Below, in pieces: positions 1 to 12,041 of a stretch of 64,000 nucleotides of DNA. A program made the translations under genes and the position numbers. The notes under the pieces are model-generated. The model was not told the origin of the DNA. It made no database searches and was given only the letters and a program-made list of their open reading frames with translations. How positions within the stretch are numbered: position 1 is the first letter of the stretch; every line of letters starts with the position of its first letter. Origin of the DNA: Hedera helix (taxonomy: Eukaryota; Streptophyta; Magnoliopsida; Apiales; Araliaceae); contig OX359270.1 in assembly GCA_947179155.2 (NCBI GenBank), forward strand, positions 22,043,056 to 22,107,055, in the 5' to 3' direction.

Positions 1-8
1 TAGTTGCA

Positions 9-221
9 ATGTTTTTTTGTCATGACAAAAGGAAAATTTTAGAAGAAGAGAATGCTAATAGCATAGATGCAACTCTAGAAAAACTAAAAGAAACTAACAA
101 TTTCAAGAACTATGCATTGTGGTTGCAGGCATGCCTCATGTCCTGTGAAGTATTTAACCAAGTAAAGGTTAGAGAACTACAGAGAGATTCCTTGTGGATG
201 TCTAGGAGACTTTTAGTATAA
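9..221 (+). other. possible 3'-terminal exon of an unrecognised gene
   Basis: An open frame of 70 codons runs to a TAA at 219-221. Its middle part, about residues 12-42, is hydrophilic and looks protein-like, and AG dinucleotides that could be splice acceptors precede it. I do not recognise the product. It does not match SEC8, whose exons lie further right on the opposite strand. The DNA after the stop resembles an untranslated tail but has no clear poly(A) signal. It could equally be a chance frame at the window edge. Confidence 0.2.
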
Positions 222-1819
222 TTTAGTTAAGTGAAAGTAAAATTCCTCAGCATTTCAGAATGTTCAGGGTTTCGTAACAAGAGGGAATTTTGTAAGCCTT
301 GCTGATGTATAAATCTGTAGTCTGTAGAGGAGTATGATCATGACAAAATTTGGATTGGGTGTGGAATAAAGGTAGTATGATGTACGGAGGACTTAGCTTG
401 TGGAGGAATGATGGGAGATAGGGGGGTGTTTGTAATTTGAGTGTGTTTCCTCTTTAGGGTTCATTTTACGATGTTCCCTAAATCGTTTGCAATCGTAGCA
501 GACAAGGCTGTTGAATGAAGGTCAAAGAATAAGTCGTTCACGGGTAATGTTAAGGTATTTGCAATTTTGCATCGTACCATCACTGCCCTCCAAGATTAAG
601 AATACACTTTTTTTTGCTTGAGTTTCTCTACAGGGTTCATCCTCAGATTATCATAAGGTTACATAGATCATCTAATATGATCAGAGATTATGAAAATCGG
701 CAATGTTTCAGTGAAAGGAATTAAGGAAGACTAAAGCTCCTTCAACAACAGCTTTCTTTGGCTGGTACACACATGGAGAGAAACTTAATTCACCAGATTT
801 GAAGTGTGCAAAAAAAACTCTAAAACCCTTATAAAGTGTACAAAGCATAAAAATGTCACAACTGGAGTAAGCAAAATGTAAAGCTACTAGGTTCTACAAT
901 AACCCAATCAATATTCCTTATTTATTTTTCTCTTAAAATTTTAAAGAGCTCATTTGTTTGTTCTAACATGTGTTACTTGGACTTAAGTCAGAGCTCAATA
1001 ATAATACTAAATTATATCTAGAAATCAATATATATATATATATAGCTTATACATGAAGAATTGGGATGTGAGGTTGTAAATCCCATAATGGAGCTCCCAA
1101 GATTGTTAGACCTTAACTTGATTGACCATTCTTTCGATCAGAATTTGAAATTTTTGATAGATTACCTAGATCAAGTATGCTTAGGGGTTATACAAATTAG
1201 TTTTTCCTTGTTTTGACAAAAGCAATATCGCAGAAATATAAAACCACTAAAAAGATAGAATTACAATTACAAGACTAAGAACAAAACTTCTTTTTATCTC
1301 TCTATCCTGCATCTAATCATATTTTTGTTTTCTATTAAAAACAGAAAGCATGCCAAAATTGAATGTTGTCATAAAAGTAAGGAGTTTAAACTTCAAAACG
1401 AGCAATATAAAAATAATGGAACTAATTTTGTAGTTCATTTGAATTATAATTCACTTGAAGAGAATGAACGGAATCAACAATCTACAATTTCGCAAGAGGT
1501 GGATCAAGCATGTATGCTAGAGACCAAAAATCATAAAATTCAACAATATAAATTGGAATTTTACCAATAATATTATACTTAGTGAACTCAGTATGTCAGT
1601 ATCACCTCGTTCATTACATCTAATAATTTGTGATCATAACAATGTATACTTAAAGTTTAAGAAAATACTAATTAAAATATATCTCAACTACAAGAAGTTG
1701 ATCGAAAAAACAATAGTGCACATGGAAATCTTATATGCAAAGTAGTAGGGAGGAAGAGGAACAAATTCTCTTCACAGCGCAAATCTTTTAAAATTTAAAA
1801 AAAATGTAAAGGGTGTAAC
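222..1819. other. non-coding stretch, probably SEC8 intron 2 or flank
   Basis: No exon could be assigned here. The minus strand should carry SEC8 exon 3 if that gene is complete and its intron 2 is short, but no matching segment was seen. A plus-strand frame at 1325-1570 (81 codons, preceded by a CAG) is rich in Asn, Glu and Gln and matches no family I know. A short (TA)n tract lies at about 1029-1042. Confidence 0.4.
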
Positions 1820-2705
1820 CTGTGAATAATTCTGAATAGCTTTATTGAAGCCACTGTGATAATTATGCACAACTGCATCAACAACTTCCTCGATTATATC
1901 ACTCTGCTCCTTCAATTTTGCAGCTTCGCCTTCACGATCTTTTGATGTCAAAATATGGACAACATGAGGTAATGAATCAAAACGTGCAGTAGCCCAGCTT
2001 TCATCAATTCTTGAAAGCTCTTCTCTCAAATGCTATAAACCCAAATAAACCACAAAAACAAGAATATCATCAAACATATAACCCATAAATTAAGTAATAC
2101 AACTACAGTATCCTAACTCATTTCTAATGTTTTAAAAGTCGCTAGACAGATCTAGGCGACAAAGGGGGCGTATAGTACCTAGGTGGAGTTTAGGCATTTT
2201 CCTATGCGAAGCTTGGGCGTTTTCCTATGTGGACTACGTATTTTCTTAGGCAATCTTATTTATTTAATTTTCTATTATACATACTTGTTATACTTTGCAA
2301 AGCATATAGATAGTAGTAGATGTAATTTTTTTAAGAATTTTATATGGAAAATTACCACCAAAAAAAAAACAAGCTAAAAAATTCATTTAAAGTATCGTAG
2401 AACTTTAAACTAGAATTTTGATTATGCCCAGGCGGAGCCTAGGCGCCCAGCGAAATCGAGGCGGCAGAGGAATCGGACCTAGGCGGGAACACTGCTCATT
2501 TCCAGCATTAATTATAAGTTAAATAAAAATGCAAAGAATATAGCCCATAAATTAACTACTACTACAATATCTAAAATATATGCAGATATTTCAATTCAGA
2601 GCTATTCCCAACTCATTCCAGCATTAATTATGAGTAAAATGAAAATTGTTCCAATATAATTACCGCTTTATCCCGAGAAACCGGCAAGCCATCGAAAATT
2701 CCCAT
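1820..2705 (-). CDS. SEC8: exocyst complex component SEC8, first two coding exons
   Basis: SEC8 (EXOC4) is a subunit of the exocyst, the octameric complex that tethers secretory vesicles to the plasma membrane. Exon 1 is 2705-2664: its ATG opens MGIFDGLPVSRDKA and it ends at a GT donor (2663-2662). Exon 2 is 2032-1820: it follows an AG (2034-2033), begins HLREELSRIDESW and ends NYSQ before a GT donor (1819-1818). The intron is phase 0. The order GIFDGLP, LREEL.RIDESW, ARFDSLPHVVHILTSKDRE, LKEQSD and GFNKAIQNYSQ is the highly conserved N terminus of plant SEC8. Exons 1-2 give 85 codons with no stop or frameshift. The rest of the roughly 1,000-residue protein would lie left of 1820, but no exon 3 was found in the remaining 1.8 kb. 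Either intron 2 is long or this is a gene fragment. Confidence 0.9.
2078..2645. repeat. tandem duplication in SEC8 intron 1, one copy split by the hAT MITE
   Basis: The intron segment with CCCATAAATTAA, then CAACTCATT, then CCAGCATTAATTA occurs twice. The first copy (2078-2124, continuing 2495-2535) is interrupted by the MITE. The second (about 2539-2645) is not, so it acts as a built-in empty site for the insertion. Confidence 0.7.
2125..2494. mobile_element. non-autonomous hAT element (MITE) in SEC8 intron 1
   Basis: The element is 370 bp and flanked by a perfect 8-bp target duplication, CTCATTTC (2117-2124 and 2495-2502), as expected for hAT. The right end read inward is CAGTGTTCCCGCC and the left end is TAATGTTTTAAAAGTCG, an imperfect inverted repeat of the CAGTG type. 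GC-rich subterminal arrays of CCTAGGCG-like words surround an AT-rich core. It has no transposase. Confidence 0.85.
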
Positions 2706-3110
2706 CTGTAGCTAATTGATTACTTCACAGAAAAAGTTCGTTCAACTGAAAAAAATGGAAAACAAAATTAATCAAATGAATTGTAATTGGGGTTCCAAAT
2801 TGGAATTTTCTACTGGATTGCGTACCAGAAAGAGTAAAGGAAAGAAGGATTGGATCTGCAAAATTAAAAAGGGAAATCCAATTTGCGTCTCAATCAAGAT
2901 TCAAGAGTTCATGGAAATAGATCCATGTATGTATATAAACATAGAGAGAGAAAAAAGATTAAAAAGGAGATTTTTCCAGAGCGGAAAGCTACGGTGAGCT
3001 CCACGGAGGAGAAAGAGAGCAGAAAATAGAAATGATGTTCAATCCCAACCGCAGCATAACGATGCTTATGACATAGATTCAAACGATGTATTCCATAGAT
3101 GTTTTTCATT
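2706..3110 (-). promoter_or_regulatory. SEC8 upstream region / 5' UTR
   Basis: Read on the minus strand, this region upstream of the SEC8 ATG contains a pyrimidine-rich patch at about 2940-2965 (CTTTTTTCTCTCTCTATG), typical of plant 5' leaders. No convincing TATA box was identified. A plus-strand frame at 2716-2997 is probably incidental. Confidence 0.35.
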
Positions 3111-4085
3111 TTCCGTGTAGAGTTAGAATATTATTTTATTTTAATAAAATAAAATAAAATAAATTATGTATTTGAATAAAATAAAATTAATTATGTATTT
3201 GATGTTTAAAAATATTGAAAACAAATTTGCTAATTAACATATTAATTTTAATTTCACTCATACACCTATAAAATTATAAATAAAAAATCATTTTTAAATA
3301 TATTTAGAGTAATTGACTTTATATAAATACCTTTGAATTCTTCATCATAATCTTAATTATTTTATTTTTATTAAATTTATGAATTAAAAAATATTTGTGA
3401 ATCGATATTTAAATTTCGTAAACAATGAGGGATAATATTAGGGTATGGGTACAATTCATATGATTATCTAAGTTTTGCAAGTTTCACATGATTATTGTTC
3501 AAAAATTGACACAAACCTCTGTGATCGATAAATTAAGTGAATTATGAAATTTTTTTCATTCAAAAATGGTTCCTTTCTTTTGTGTTTTACTTTAAAATTA
3601 TAAATGCATGTATTACATTTATACAACAATTTAAAAGTAAAACATGAAAGGAACGAGTAATCTCGGATGAAAAAAAAATAGTAACAATTTTATTTGGTCA
3701 CACTAATACAAGGGTTTATGTCTATTTTTAAACAATAGATGGTCATCAGGTCATGTGAGAGTTTGTCAACATCCAAGGTAGTCATCGGAATTTTTATCCA
3801 AATCTCGCTGACTGAAATTGTTTGCAACTAAAAGCATTGACCACATAAAAAAAGGGGGATTTTTGTGACTAGACTTGATGAAAATTGGCTTAGACCTATA
3901 CTTATTCATATATATATATATATATATATAGAAAAATTTTATTTTTAGGTATAAAATTCCTCCACACTTGAGAAAATGGGGTGTGATAAAATTATAACTC
4001 ATTTTAACTCGAGTTGTGATAAAATTATAACTCATTTTAACTTAAATCCATGGTTATTCATGAGTTATCAAACTCATTCATCTAC
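3111..4085. other. AT-rich intergenic DNA
   Basis: No gene seen. It contains TTTTA/AAAAT simple sequence at about 3130-3172, a 60-bp partly duplicated segment near 3970-4035 (TGTGATAAAATTATAACTCAT twice) and a (TA)n tract at 3909-3930. Confidence 0.5.
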
Positions 4086-4099
4086 ATATAAATTATAGG

Positions 4100-4893
4100 C
4101 AAATTATAGGCGGCACTGTTTGACAATAAATTGAGCAAATGAACTTATAAGTCATTTGCTATTGTTGAGATTTTTGGTAAAGACTTATTTTTAAACTTAT
4201 AAGTTAATTTATAAGTCAAAATAAATAAGCACGAATATAGTACTTATTTAAAAATGACTTATAAGTTATTTCTAATTAGTTAGTTAGTTTGACCAACTAT
4301 AATGTCCATTTTCTCCCCCTTCTATTTTGCTAAATTATATCTCTATCCTTCCAACTTAATATCTATTTATTCTACAACGCAAACAAACATGTAATTAAAA
4401 CTGTTAAAACAAAAATGTCGTCACCCATATAAATAAATAAATATATATAATTGATACAATATAATATATTATATAATATGTGTATATATATAATATTAAA
4501 TATACAATATTATAACACATAATATAATATATGCATATATAATATTATATATTATAAATATGTATTTTATATTATATCATATTTATAATAAAATATAATA
4601 CATTTATTTGTTTAGTATTTTATTTAATGAAAAAATGATAATTTTTATTATATGATATTGAATCACTATATCTTTTTATTAATGTTCTTTTTAGTAATTT
4701 TTATATTTTATTTTAACTTATAAATTATTATCATCTGAACACTTTCACATCTTGTTTTAACTTAATTTATGACTTATAAATCAATTTGGTGTCGAACGCT
4801 TTTACTTATAAGTCACATCTTAAATAACTTATAAATCAACTTAAATTTTAATTTTAAATCATTTTAAAATAAGCCGTTGTCGAAAGGGCTCTA
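4100..4893. repeat. putative MITE with repeated ACTTATAAGT motif
   Basis: Both ends carry multiple ACTTATAAGT/ACTTATAAAT words in inverted arrangement, and the outer edges contain weakly complementary TTTGACAA and CGACAACGGC sequences. A very AT-rich core (4380-4740) separates them. No convincing target duplication was found, so the boundaries are approximate and the superfamily is unassigned. Confidence 0.35.
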
Positions 4894-4912
4894 AATATAT
4901 ATTTTTATCCTA

Positions 4913-4916
<4 letters not shown>

Positions 4917-4979
<63 letters not shown>

Positions 4980-5221
4980 TACGGATTTAAAACATGCATC
5001 TTAAATAGCATACATTTATTAAAATTACGTCATTTTGGAGATTCTTTTAAAAAATAAGTCAGGCCACATGTGGCATTTTTGTAAATAAAAGAAAAGTAAG
5101 TGGAACCACTCTCTTTTAATATTATTTTATTTTTTAAAATAATCTCCAAAACGACATAGTTTTAATAAAAATATGTTATTTAAGAGAGATATGTTATTTA
5201 AGAGATATGTTTTAGATCTGT

Positions 5222-5251
<30 letters not shown>
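4917..5251. mobile_element. Micron-like element flanked by (TA)n on both sides
   Basis: A (TA)n tract of about 60 bp (4917-4975) and a second of about 24 bp (5228-5251) flank a 250-bp body whose two halves are inverted repeats. The left arm reads GAGTACGGATTTAAAACATG ... GTCATTTTGGAGATT. The right arm, on the opposite strand, reads GAGAACAGATCTAAAACATA ... GTCGTTTTGGAGATT, with one extra copy of a TCTCTTAAATAACATA-type unit. This resembles Micron elements of rice, which insert into TA microsatellites. Confidence 0.55.
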
Positions 5252-5252
<1 letters not shown>

Positions 5253-5950
5253 CTAGGAATAATTCGTGCCTAAATACACGGTACAATTAATATAACAGTT
5301 GAATACTGTATTCAATATTTTTATATTGAAAATTTTTAAATTATTGTGAACTCTCAGTTTTATAATTGAACTAAGAGTCCAATCATTAATATAAAAATAT
5401 TGATATTTAATCCGGTCATAGTTTATTTTTGAGGCAAACATTAGTGTGCTACTCATTCCCAAATTAAAATTAGTTCTTGACAGGTTTGAACAATTAATTA
5501 ATTGACGATAGCGGGCTCAAATTTGTGTAATATAGTATTTTTGGGTATCCCACATACCTTTTTTTTATTGACAAAATGGAATGAGAAGTTTGGTAGCATT
5601 TATTTGCCTCTAGTATTTCTAACCATCGATCAATATGATCAATGAACAGTATTTTGTATGAAAAAAGGGTAGTACTGCAAGCCATTTGGTGAGATTCAAT
5701 TAAGGGAAAAAATGTAAAAATCTAAAATAAAGGCTTTTGCATATATACCAAAAAATATAAAATGAGCCTCCTAAGTTTAAACAAAAAAGTATTGTCATAA
5801 CACCAACTAAATCGCATCACTATAACATTTTTTTCTCTATATTTTTTTTTAAAATTGGACAAAAGATTCTCATACCATGAGTCATAGCCTACTACAATAT
5901 TTGCTCTCGATATAGCCCGTAAAACAACAAAGAGATAACACGTCAATTCA
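5252..5950. other. unassigned AT-rich DNA
   Basis: No gene or bounded element seen. TGTAAAAATC at 5713 follows a purine-rich run and was considered as an LTR start, but it does not match the start of related LTRs in the window. Confidence 0.4.
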
Positions 5951-6960
5951 AGGGAGTATGCCCCATGGAGTTGGGGATTACTTGGACTCCAAAATGTTAT
6001 TCATTTGATTTCTTGATATAGTGTATGGAACACTTAATGCATTGTGCTAGAATTTGGGAAATGGTTGATGTCCATTCTATAGATATATGTGATATATGTA
6101 TAGATTTTTCCCACTATAAATAGAAGACTTGGTTTATATGGTTAAGGTTACAAAAAATTTGGCAAGAGTTCTTCTATAGAGAGTTAGTGAGTCTAGTGAG
6201 TTAACTTAGTGAGTGAGTAACGTTAGAGAGTTCTTTAGTGAGTTCATTACCGAGTCAAGCGAGTCAAGCCATTCTTAAATTAAGGAGGTGATCTTGGATG
6301 TCATTACACTTCATAGCATATGTTGGGGAAAGCGAAGAAAGCAAGCCATCAAATTTAAGAGGTATAAAACTCTAAAACTCTAGTTTATACGTTTTTATGT
6401 GATTTAAAATGTTATTTAAATGGTAAAAATGCCATCTTTGGGATCCTTATGCTTGGATCATGGTTAAACATGTTCATGTAGGGTTTTATGAAGTTTAAAT
6501 GTATATTCATATAGATTAATGTAGAAATATTTGGTCAAAAGCATGAAAATAGATTTTTCCGGTAAACCTAGTTGAGCTTGTTATTTAAAATCTTTCATTT
6601 TGATAGCTAGAGGTTGTATATGAGATTTTCTTTTTTGATATGGTAAATATATAAGTTAAGAACAAAACCTAGTTGGTATAATATTCATATGAATTGTTGT
6701 GGTTAAAATATGACTTTTAAATCAAGGAAGCACATTTTAAGAACCCAATGTGCAAATAGGCCACTCTGTGGCTATTTTTTATAACCAAAATTTTTTCAAA
6801 AATTTTATCCAATGATGGAATATTTTAGTTTAGGAAGATACGAATCCATCAATACCAATTTGAGGTCATTTGAATTCGTAGATTTTATTTTATGCAAGTT
6901 TTAATCAAAGAAGTAAAAGTTCGAAAATCTGAAATGGTAAATAAGCAGATTCTGCTAACT

Positions 6961-6976
6961 AGGGGTCGGGACCCCT
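6961..6976. repeat. GC-rich hairpin in the Tek1 LTR
   Basis: AGGGGTCGGGACCCCT is a perfect 7-bp inverted repeat with a 2-nt loop in otherwise AT-rich DNA. Other LTR families in the window carry different but equally perfect GC hairpins in comparable positions. Confidence 0.7.
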
Positions 6977-7079
6977 ATTTCCTTTGTTATTTTGGGGCCG
7001 GGGCCCTAGTCACTGTTCATGGGCAGTGCATTTTTCTTTCCGGGTCGAGTCGGGTCGGTTCGAGTCATTTAAGTCCAAT

Positions 7080-8050
7080 ATTGGATAAAGATATTTAACA
7101 ATTAATATAATTAATTTGGGACCCATGTTTAATAATTATTTATTATTTATATAATAAATAATAAATAAAGTAAATAAAAGCCATTATTATAATTAATTAT
7201 TATTTAATTGATAGTAAATAATAATTAAATTAAATTAATATATAGCTAATTATTTATTATTAAATAAGAAATAAAGGAGGATATAAAGTTAATAAATAAT
7301 TATTTATTATATAATTACTATTAAATAATAAATAAGGATGATTAGATAATTAATTATTATTTAAAGGATATTAAATAGTAATTAAAGAAAGATGAAGTTA
7401 ATAAGGTAATTATTTATTATTTTAATAAATAAGAATAATTAGTTAATTAATTATTATATAAAAGATATTAAATAATAATTAAAAGGAGATGAAGTGAATA
7501 AAATAATCATTTGTTATTTAATGAATATTAAATGGTTTTAATTAATTAAGAGAGTATTATTTAAATAATCATTAAAGGATTTGAGGATAATTAATTAATT
7601 GATTATTATTTAAATGATATTAAATAATAAATAAAGAGAAATAAAGTTATGTAAATAATTGTTTATGCAAGGATAAATAAACAAGTAAGGTTAATTAGAT
7701 TAATTATTTATTTATTTAATATTAAATAAATAAAAGGAATAAATTAAAGGAATAATGAAGTGATTAAATAATTTACATTTAATTGTTTAAATCTTAAATA
7801 TTACAAAAGGAGTAAATTATTTAAATTTAATAATATTAATAAGTGATTATTAAGTGATTAATAATAATAGTAAGAGATTAAAATATTATTAAGTAGTTAT
7901 TAATATTAATAAATGATTAAAATATTATTATATAATTAATAATACTAGTAAGAGATTAAAATATTATTAAATGGTTAATAATATTAGTAAGTGATTAAAA
8001 TATTATTAAGTGGTTAATAATATTTGAATGTAGTTTTATATTATCAAATG
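7080..8050. repeat. AT-rich degenerate tandem block of the Tek1 LTR
   Basis: Alternating TTAATTATTATTTAA, AATAATAATTAAA and AAATATTATTAAGTGGTTAATAAT words with little else. The last part (7830-8020) shows a clear period of about 32-35 bp built on AAATATTATTAAGTGGTTAAT. Confidence 0.6.
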
Positions 8051-9170
8051 TATATTATATTTTGAGATGTTTGGTACATTATTAAATGTCCAAATAATTA
8101 AGTTATGTAAAAGAAGAAACTTAATTAAATTAAACTGATGTGAATAGTCTATTTATGACTAATTTAGACAACTTAATAAAAAGTGGGTCATGCGGAGAAC
8201 GTGTATTGAAGACGTAAGTTGGTTAAGCGTACCCGATATGCCTGAACTGTATTTGAGCTAGGGTTTTTGTCCGGAACTTAAGTGTTCGTTTGTCGGACAT
8301 CTTAAGAGTTAATAATTTAAGTTAAAGTCTTATATAAATACTAATTAATAGTCATTGTATCTAATGATATGCCAATTTTATATATAAATTGTAGGTTGAA
8401 CGAAAAACGCAAAATAAGCGCAAATGGTATAAGCGAACCAGACAAGTTTTTCAGAATTTGCCCCTATGTGCATTTCTATGCAACCATATGTTATTAAATT
8501 ATTGATATGCGAATATATTGATGATATTTGTATTATGTGAAATGCATAAAATATGATTATATGCGAAGTATGTACAAAATAAGAAGCATGACTTGATATA
8601 TGCTAGATGTGTATTATATGCAATGCATAAGAAGTTTGAAGCATTCATAAAATGAAAATTTTAAAAATCATAACATACGTATAAAATGCAGAGTATGTTT
8701 AATATGTGAAACATGCAATGTGTTATGTGTAGCTGTTAAACTTGCTGAGCTGTCGTGCTCACTCTTGCTTAAAACCAATATTTTCATATAGTGCAAGTTA
8801 TTTGAAGTTTTTGATAAAGATCAAGAAACAAGAATGCATATTACATTCATTAAAGGTCTAACATGACCATTGTAGATATCAGTTCGAATTGGACAGGTAA
8901 ACTGATTGTGTAATATAAGAATTGGTTGGTATGTAATATGAGTGTTAAATACTCAAATTGATTGTAATAGAATGTCGTATCATATATGATATTGAGACAT
9001 ACTAGAAATGTATAAAGATTGCTATTCTGGAATAGAAAGAGATGTTGTAAAATTATAAATAAATGATTATTTATCAATTATAATATTGTTATAATTCATG
9101 AACAATAAGGAAAATGTTGTACTCTTGTTGAATCGGATTCGAGGGACCCAGATTTGGGGTCATCACAAGT

Positions 9171-9182
9171 TGGTATCAGAGC
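9171..9182 (+). other. Tek1 primer-binding site (tRNA-iMet)
   Basis: TGGTATCAGAGC, complementary to the 3' end of plant initiator Met tRNA, lies 3 nt after the 5' LTR end. Confidence 0.9.
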
Positions 9183-9908
9183 TGATAGGTTATAAACCTT
9201 AGGTTATAAACCTTAGGTAAGAGTACCTTAGGCTATAACCGTAGTAGAAGATAAGTAAAATGGTAAAGGAATAAACTCAGGTAGAGTTTAAGTAATAAAA
9301 GATGAATTTGAAAAATTCATATATAGAAGATTATCCAAAGATGGATTTGAGAAGATATAAGAGAAATGAAAAGGATCATGTTGTACTTAATTTGAAGAAA
9401 TGATAGAAGATATCTTATAATAAGATTTTGAGAAGCAGAAAGAAAATGCTAACAAGGTCATGAAATGATCTAGAGAGATGAACTCGTAATGAGTCAGATG
9501 TGCTAAAATATGAATGGAGAGAATTCATATTAAGTTAAGAAAAGTTAGAGGTTTGGGGATTTTTAATTGAGGACTCATATTAGTGGCTGAGCTATACGAT
9601 TCCTTGTATGGGTGAGAAATTTGTGCTTGGTTTTAGAGCCACTTAGCTTCCTATATTAATATAGTAGTTGAGTTGAACAGTTCCTTATATGGGCAGAGGA
9701 TTTATTCTTGGTTTAACGACCGCTTAACTTCCTATATTGATTAGTGACGGAGTTAACCAATTTCTTATCTGGGTAGGAGATTGTGTTTGGTTTGACAACC
9801 ACATAGCTTCATATAGTGATAATCGATTTAAACCTGGTGTCGCGTTATTCGTTATATGTACGTTGAGAAGGTGATTCTTTTCTCATGTGTATAACGGATA
9901 GGTAGAGG

Positions 9909-10746
9909 TAGTCATGCACAACAGACTGGCCTGACCTGGGTCTGCCAGGCCTTGACTGTTGACCAGGCCGGGCCGGGCCTTTGACTTTCGGCTTGTAGGC
10001 CAGGCCAGGCCGGGCTTGGCGCTTGAAAATGGGGCATGCCGAGGCCTGCAGGCCAGACCTTGGGTCAGGCCAGGCCAGGCCGGTCTTATCCGATTCATTC
10101 AATTTTTTTTTAAGAATTTTAAATATTATAAAAACACCAACTCAAATTTTAAACTTAATTGATGTATTAATTAAAAGTAATGTATTATAACTTACAAGTT
10201 ACAACTTATAAATTACAATAATGAATTAAAATAATACACAATTTTAAAGATATTGTATTATTTTATACTGTTATTAATAAAAAAGTTTATTTTTTATGAA
10301 CGTTATCTTTTTTATTATTATTATTATTATTATTATTTTACAAATGATTTTCTAGTTTTAAACCTAAGTATTTATTAAAATGAAGATGCAATGAAAGTTC
10401 TGCAAAAAGTGTAGATTGCTAGTTTGGTAAGAAAAATTCTTATATATTACATTACCCAATGTGTTTTTATGAATTTATTTATTCGTATATAAACAAACAT
10501 GCATGAATCAAAAAAAATTGACAGACCGAGTCGGGTTTTGGGTGAATCAGGTCGGGCCTCAAGCGAGGTCAGGCCTCAGACCAAGCCGGACCTCAGGCCA
10601 GGCCAGGCCGGGCTTTTTGGCAGGCCAGGCCAAGCTAGATCTGAGCCAAAAAAATGTGGCATGTTCAAGGCCTTCAGGCCGGACCAGGCTTTGACCAGGC
10701 CGGATCAAGGTCGGACCGCAGGCCACATGCCATTTGTGCACCACTA
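9909..10746. mobile_element. non-autonomous hAT element with AGGCC-rich arms
   Basis: The element is 838 bp and flanked by a perfect 8-bp duplication GGTAGAGG (9901-9908 and 10747-10754). The right end read inward is TAGTGGTGCACAAATGGC and the left end is TAGTCATGCACAAC, an imperfect terminal inverted repeat. Each arm (about 9920-10090 and 10520-10735) is an array of AGGCCAGGCC/GGCCGGGC words. The core is AT-rich and there is no transposase. The frames found in the arms come from the repeats. Confidence 0.88.
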
Positions 10747-12027
10747 GGTAGAGGATGTTAAGGTAGGTGCGTGTTCTTAAAACTCATACTGGTGGTAAGT
10801 TCGTGACTTATAATCGTATGGTGGAATCTCTCAGCGAATGAACGATTTTGGTCTGACTATGATAAGTTTCTCAACCCATATGATTGTGGCAAGTTCCTGA
10901 ACTCCTAAAGTGTGGTAAGTTTGACGAACAGTGAGTATGAGTAGAGTTAATTAGCAAGATTAGAGTTATACTATACGTAGTTATTAAGTTGAAAAAGAAT
11001 GCAGAGAAGAAATTTGAGTTATTTTGAGGTTTTAGGATATTCCAAATCATTTAGCTATACTAGACTTTGAAATTCTTAAAATCGTGCTAAAATTCGCACT
11101 TTTGTGCTTTTGAAAATGTCAAAATATGTTTTAGTAATCATTAATGCATTTAGTGCAGAGATGATAAACGATGGAGTCATCAAAGCAGAATAACCTAGTG
11201 TTGGATGTATTTTTAAGCCCACTATGGTATGATATAGTATGACAAAATCATAAAATGATTTTCAATATTTTCAAACGTTTAAAGAATAGTCTATGCTAAT
11301 TGTTTTGGCTAGACAAATTGATTTAAAATTATCAAAATGTATTTATAAAATTATCACACACCATTAAAGTCAAGGTGTAGGGATGAAAATGACGGAATCT
11401 TCAACGCATTGTCAAGATGTGCGGTATCATGAAGTCATGAATTAATGATGGAATCCTCAACGTACTGTCAAGATGATGCGGTATCATGAAGTCCTAGAAA
11501 TGAATTTTTGCGATTTTAACTAATCTAAAATTATTTTTAGTTCGTAATATACGAACAGTTCAATGATATGAGTCTATGTCATTTATTTTGACTGGACACT
11601 TTTGGTCAGAAATGACTCAAGTTTTATTTTCAATCCAACTTATGCTAGAGCGAAATTTTGTAGTAAGTCTGAGGTGAACAACTCTATAATGGGGGATATG
11701 TCAGAGCCATGAATAAAGAACCCACGAGGGGGCGCCCAAGAGTGGTGGCAGACTGATATAAGCAGTGTATAGGTTGGTAAATCCAGAGAGTTCAATCCTA
11801 GATGTTCACGGTCTTTATGACCCCTCATCATAGTATAAAAGTTTTAATGAATATTTTGATTTTTAATTTATTCTTCTACAAGATATTCCATTGTTCTGGA
11901 GTTGTGAGTTTAGAAGTATGAACTTCCTAGAAAAGGGTGGTCATAGAATTTGATGAGTAAAGAGATATTCTCAGAGATGAAAATTGGTAGAAATGAATAT
12001 GATGAAATTTCGGGGACGAAATTCTTA

Positions 12028-12041
12028 TAAGAAGAGGTAAA
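12028..12041 (+). other. Tek1 polypurine tract
   Basis: AAGAAGAGGTAAA directly before the 3' LTR start (TGTAATATCCC). Confidence 0.7.

Larger units (their letters stand above)
5950..9167 (+). mobile_element. Tek1 5' LTR (left boundary approximate)
   Basis: The right end GGGGTCATCACA (9156-9167) is followed three bases later by a tRNA-iMet primer-binding site, which defines the LTR end. A TATA box (CTATAAATAG, about 6114-6123) marks the likely promoter. Downstream lie a GC-rich hairpin (6961-6976) and a 1-kb AT-rich block (7080-8050) of TTAATTATTATTTAA-type repeats. The last 500 bp are clearly related to the end of solo LTR S1. The left edge was not located. Confidence 0.7.
9168..12041 (+). 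mobile_element. Tek1 internal region, non-coding
   Basis: About 2.9 kb between the PBS and the polypurine tract, of which 838 bp is a hAT insertion, leaving about 2 kb. No gag or pol frame was found, so this is a deleted or non-autonomous derivative. A GGCGCC-containing patch at 11725-11735 and tandem half-repeats around 9545-9830 (cycles of CTTCCTATAT.GA.T and GGGTAGGAGATT) are visible. GGGACGAAATTC (12013-12024) before the purine tract is typical of Tekay/Del-like elements. Confidence 0.65.

Noticed and set aside
5713..5730. TGTAAAAATC after a purine-rich run as the Tek1 LTR start
   Set aside because: It does not match the TGTAATATCCC start of the Tek1 3' LTR or S1.
9845..10747. Pro/Gly/Arg-rich frames on both strands
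   Set aside because: They come from AGGCC arrays in the hAT arms and overlap in several frames.
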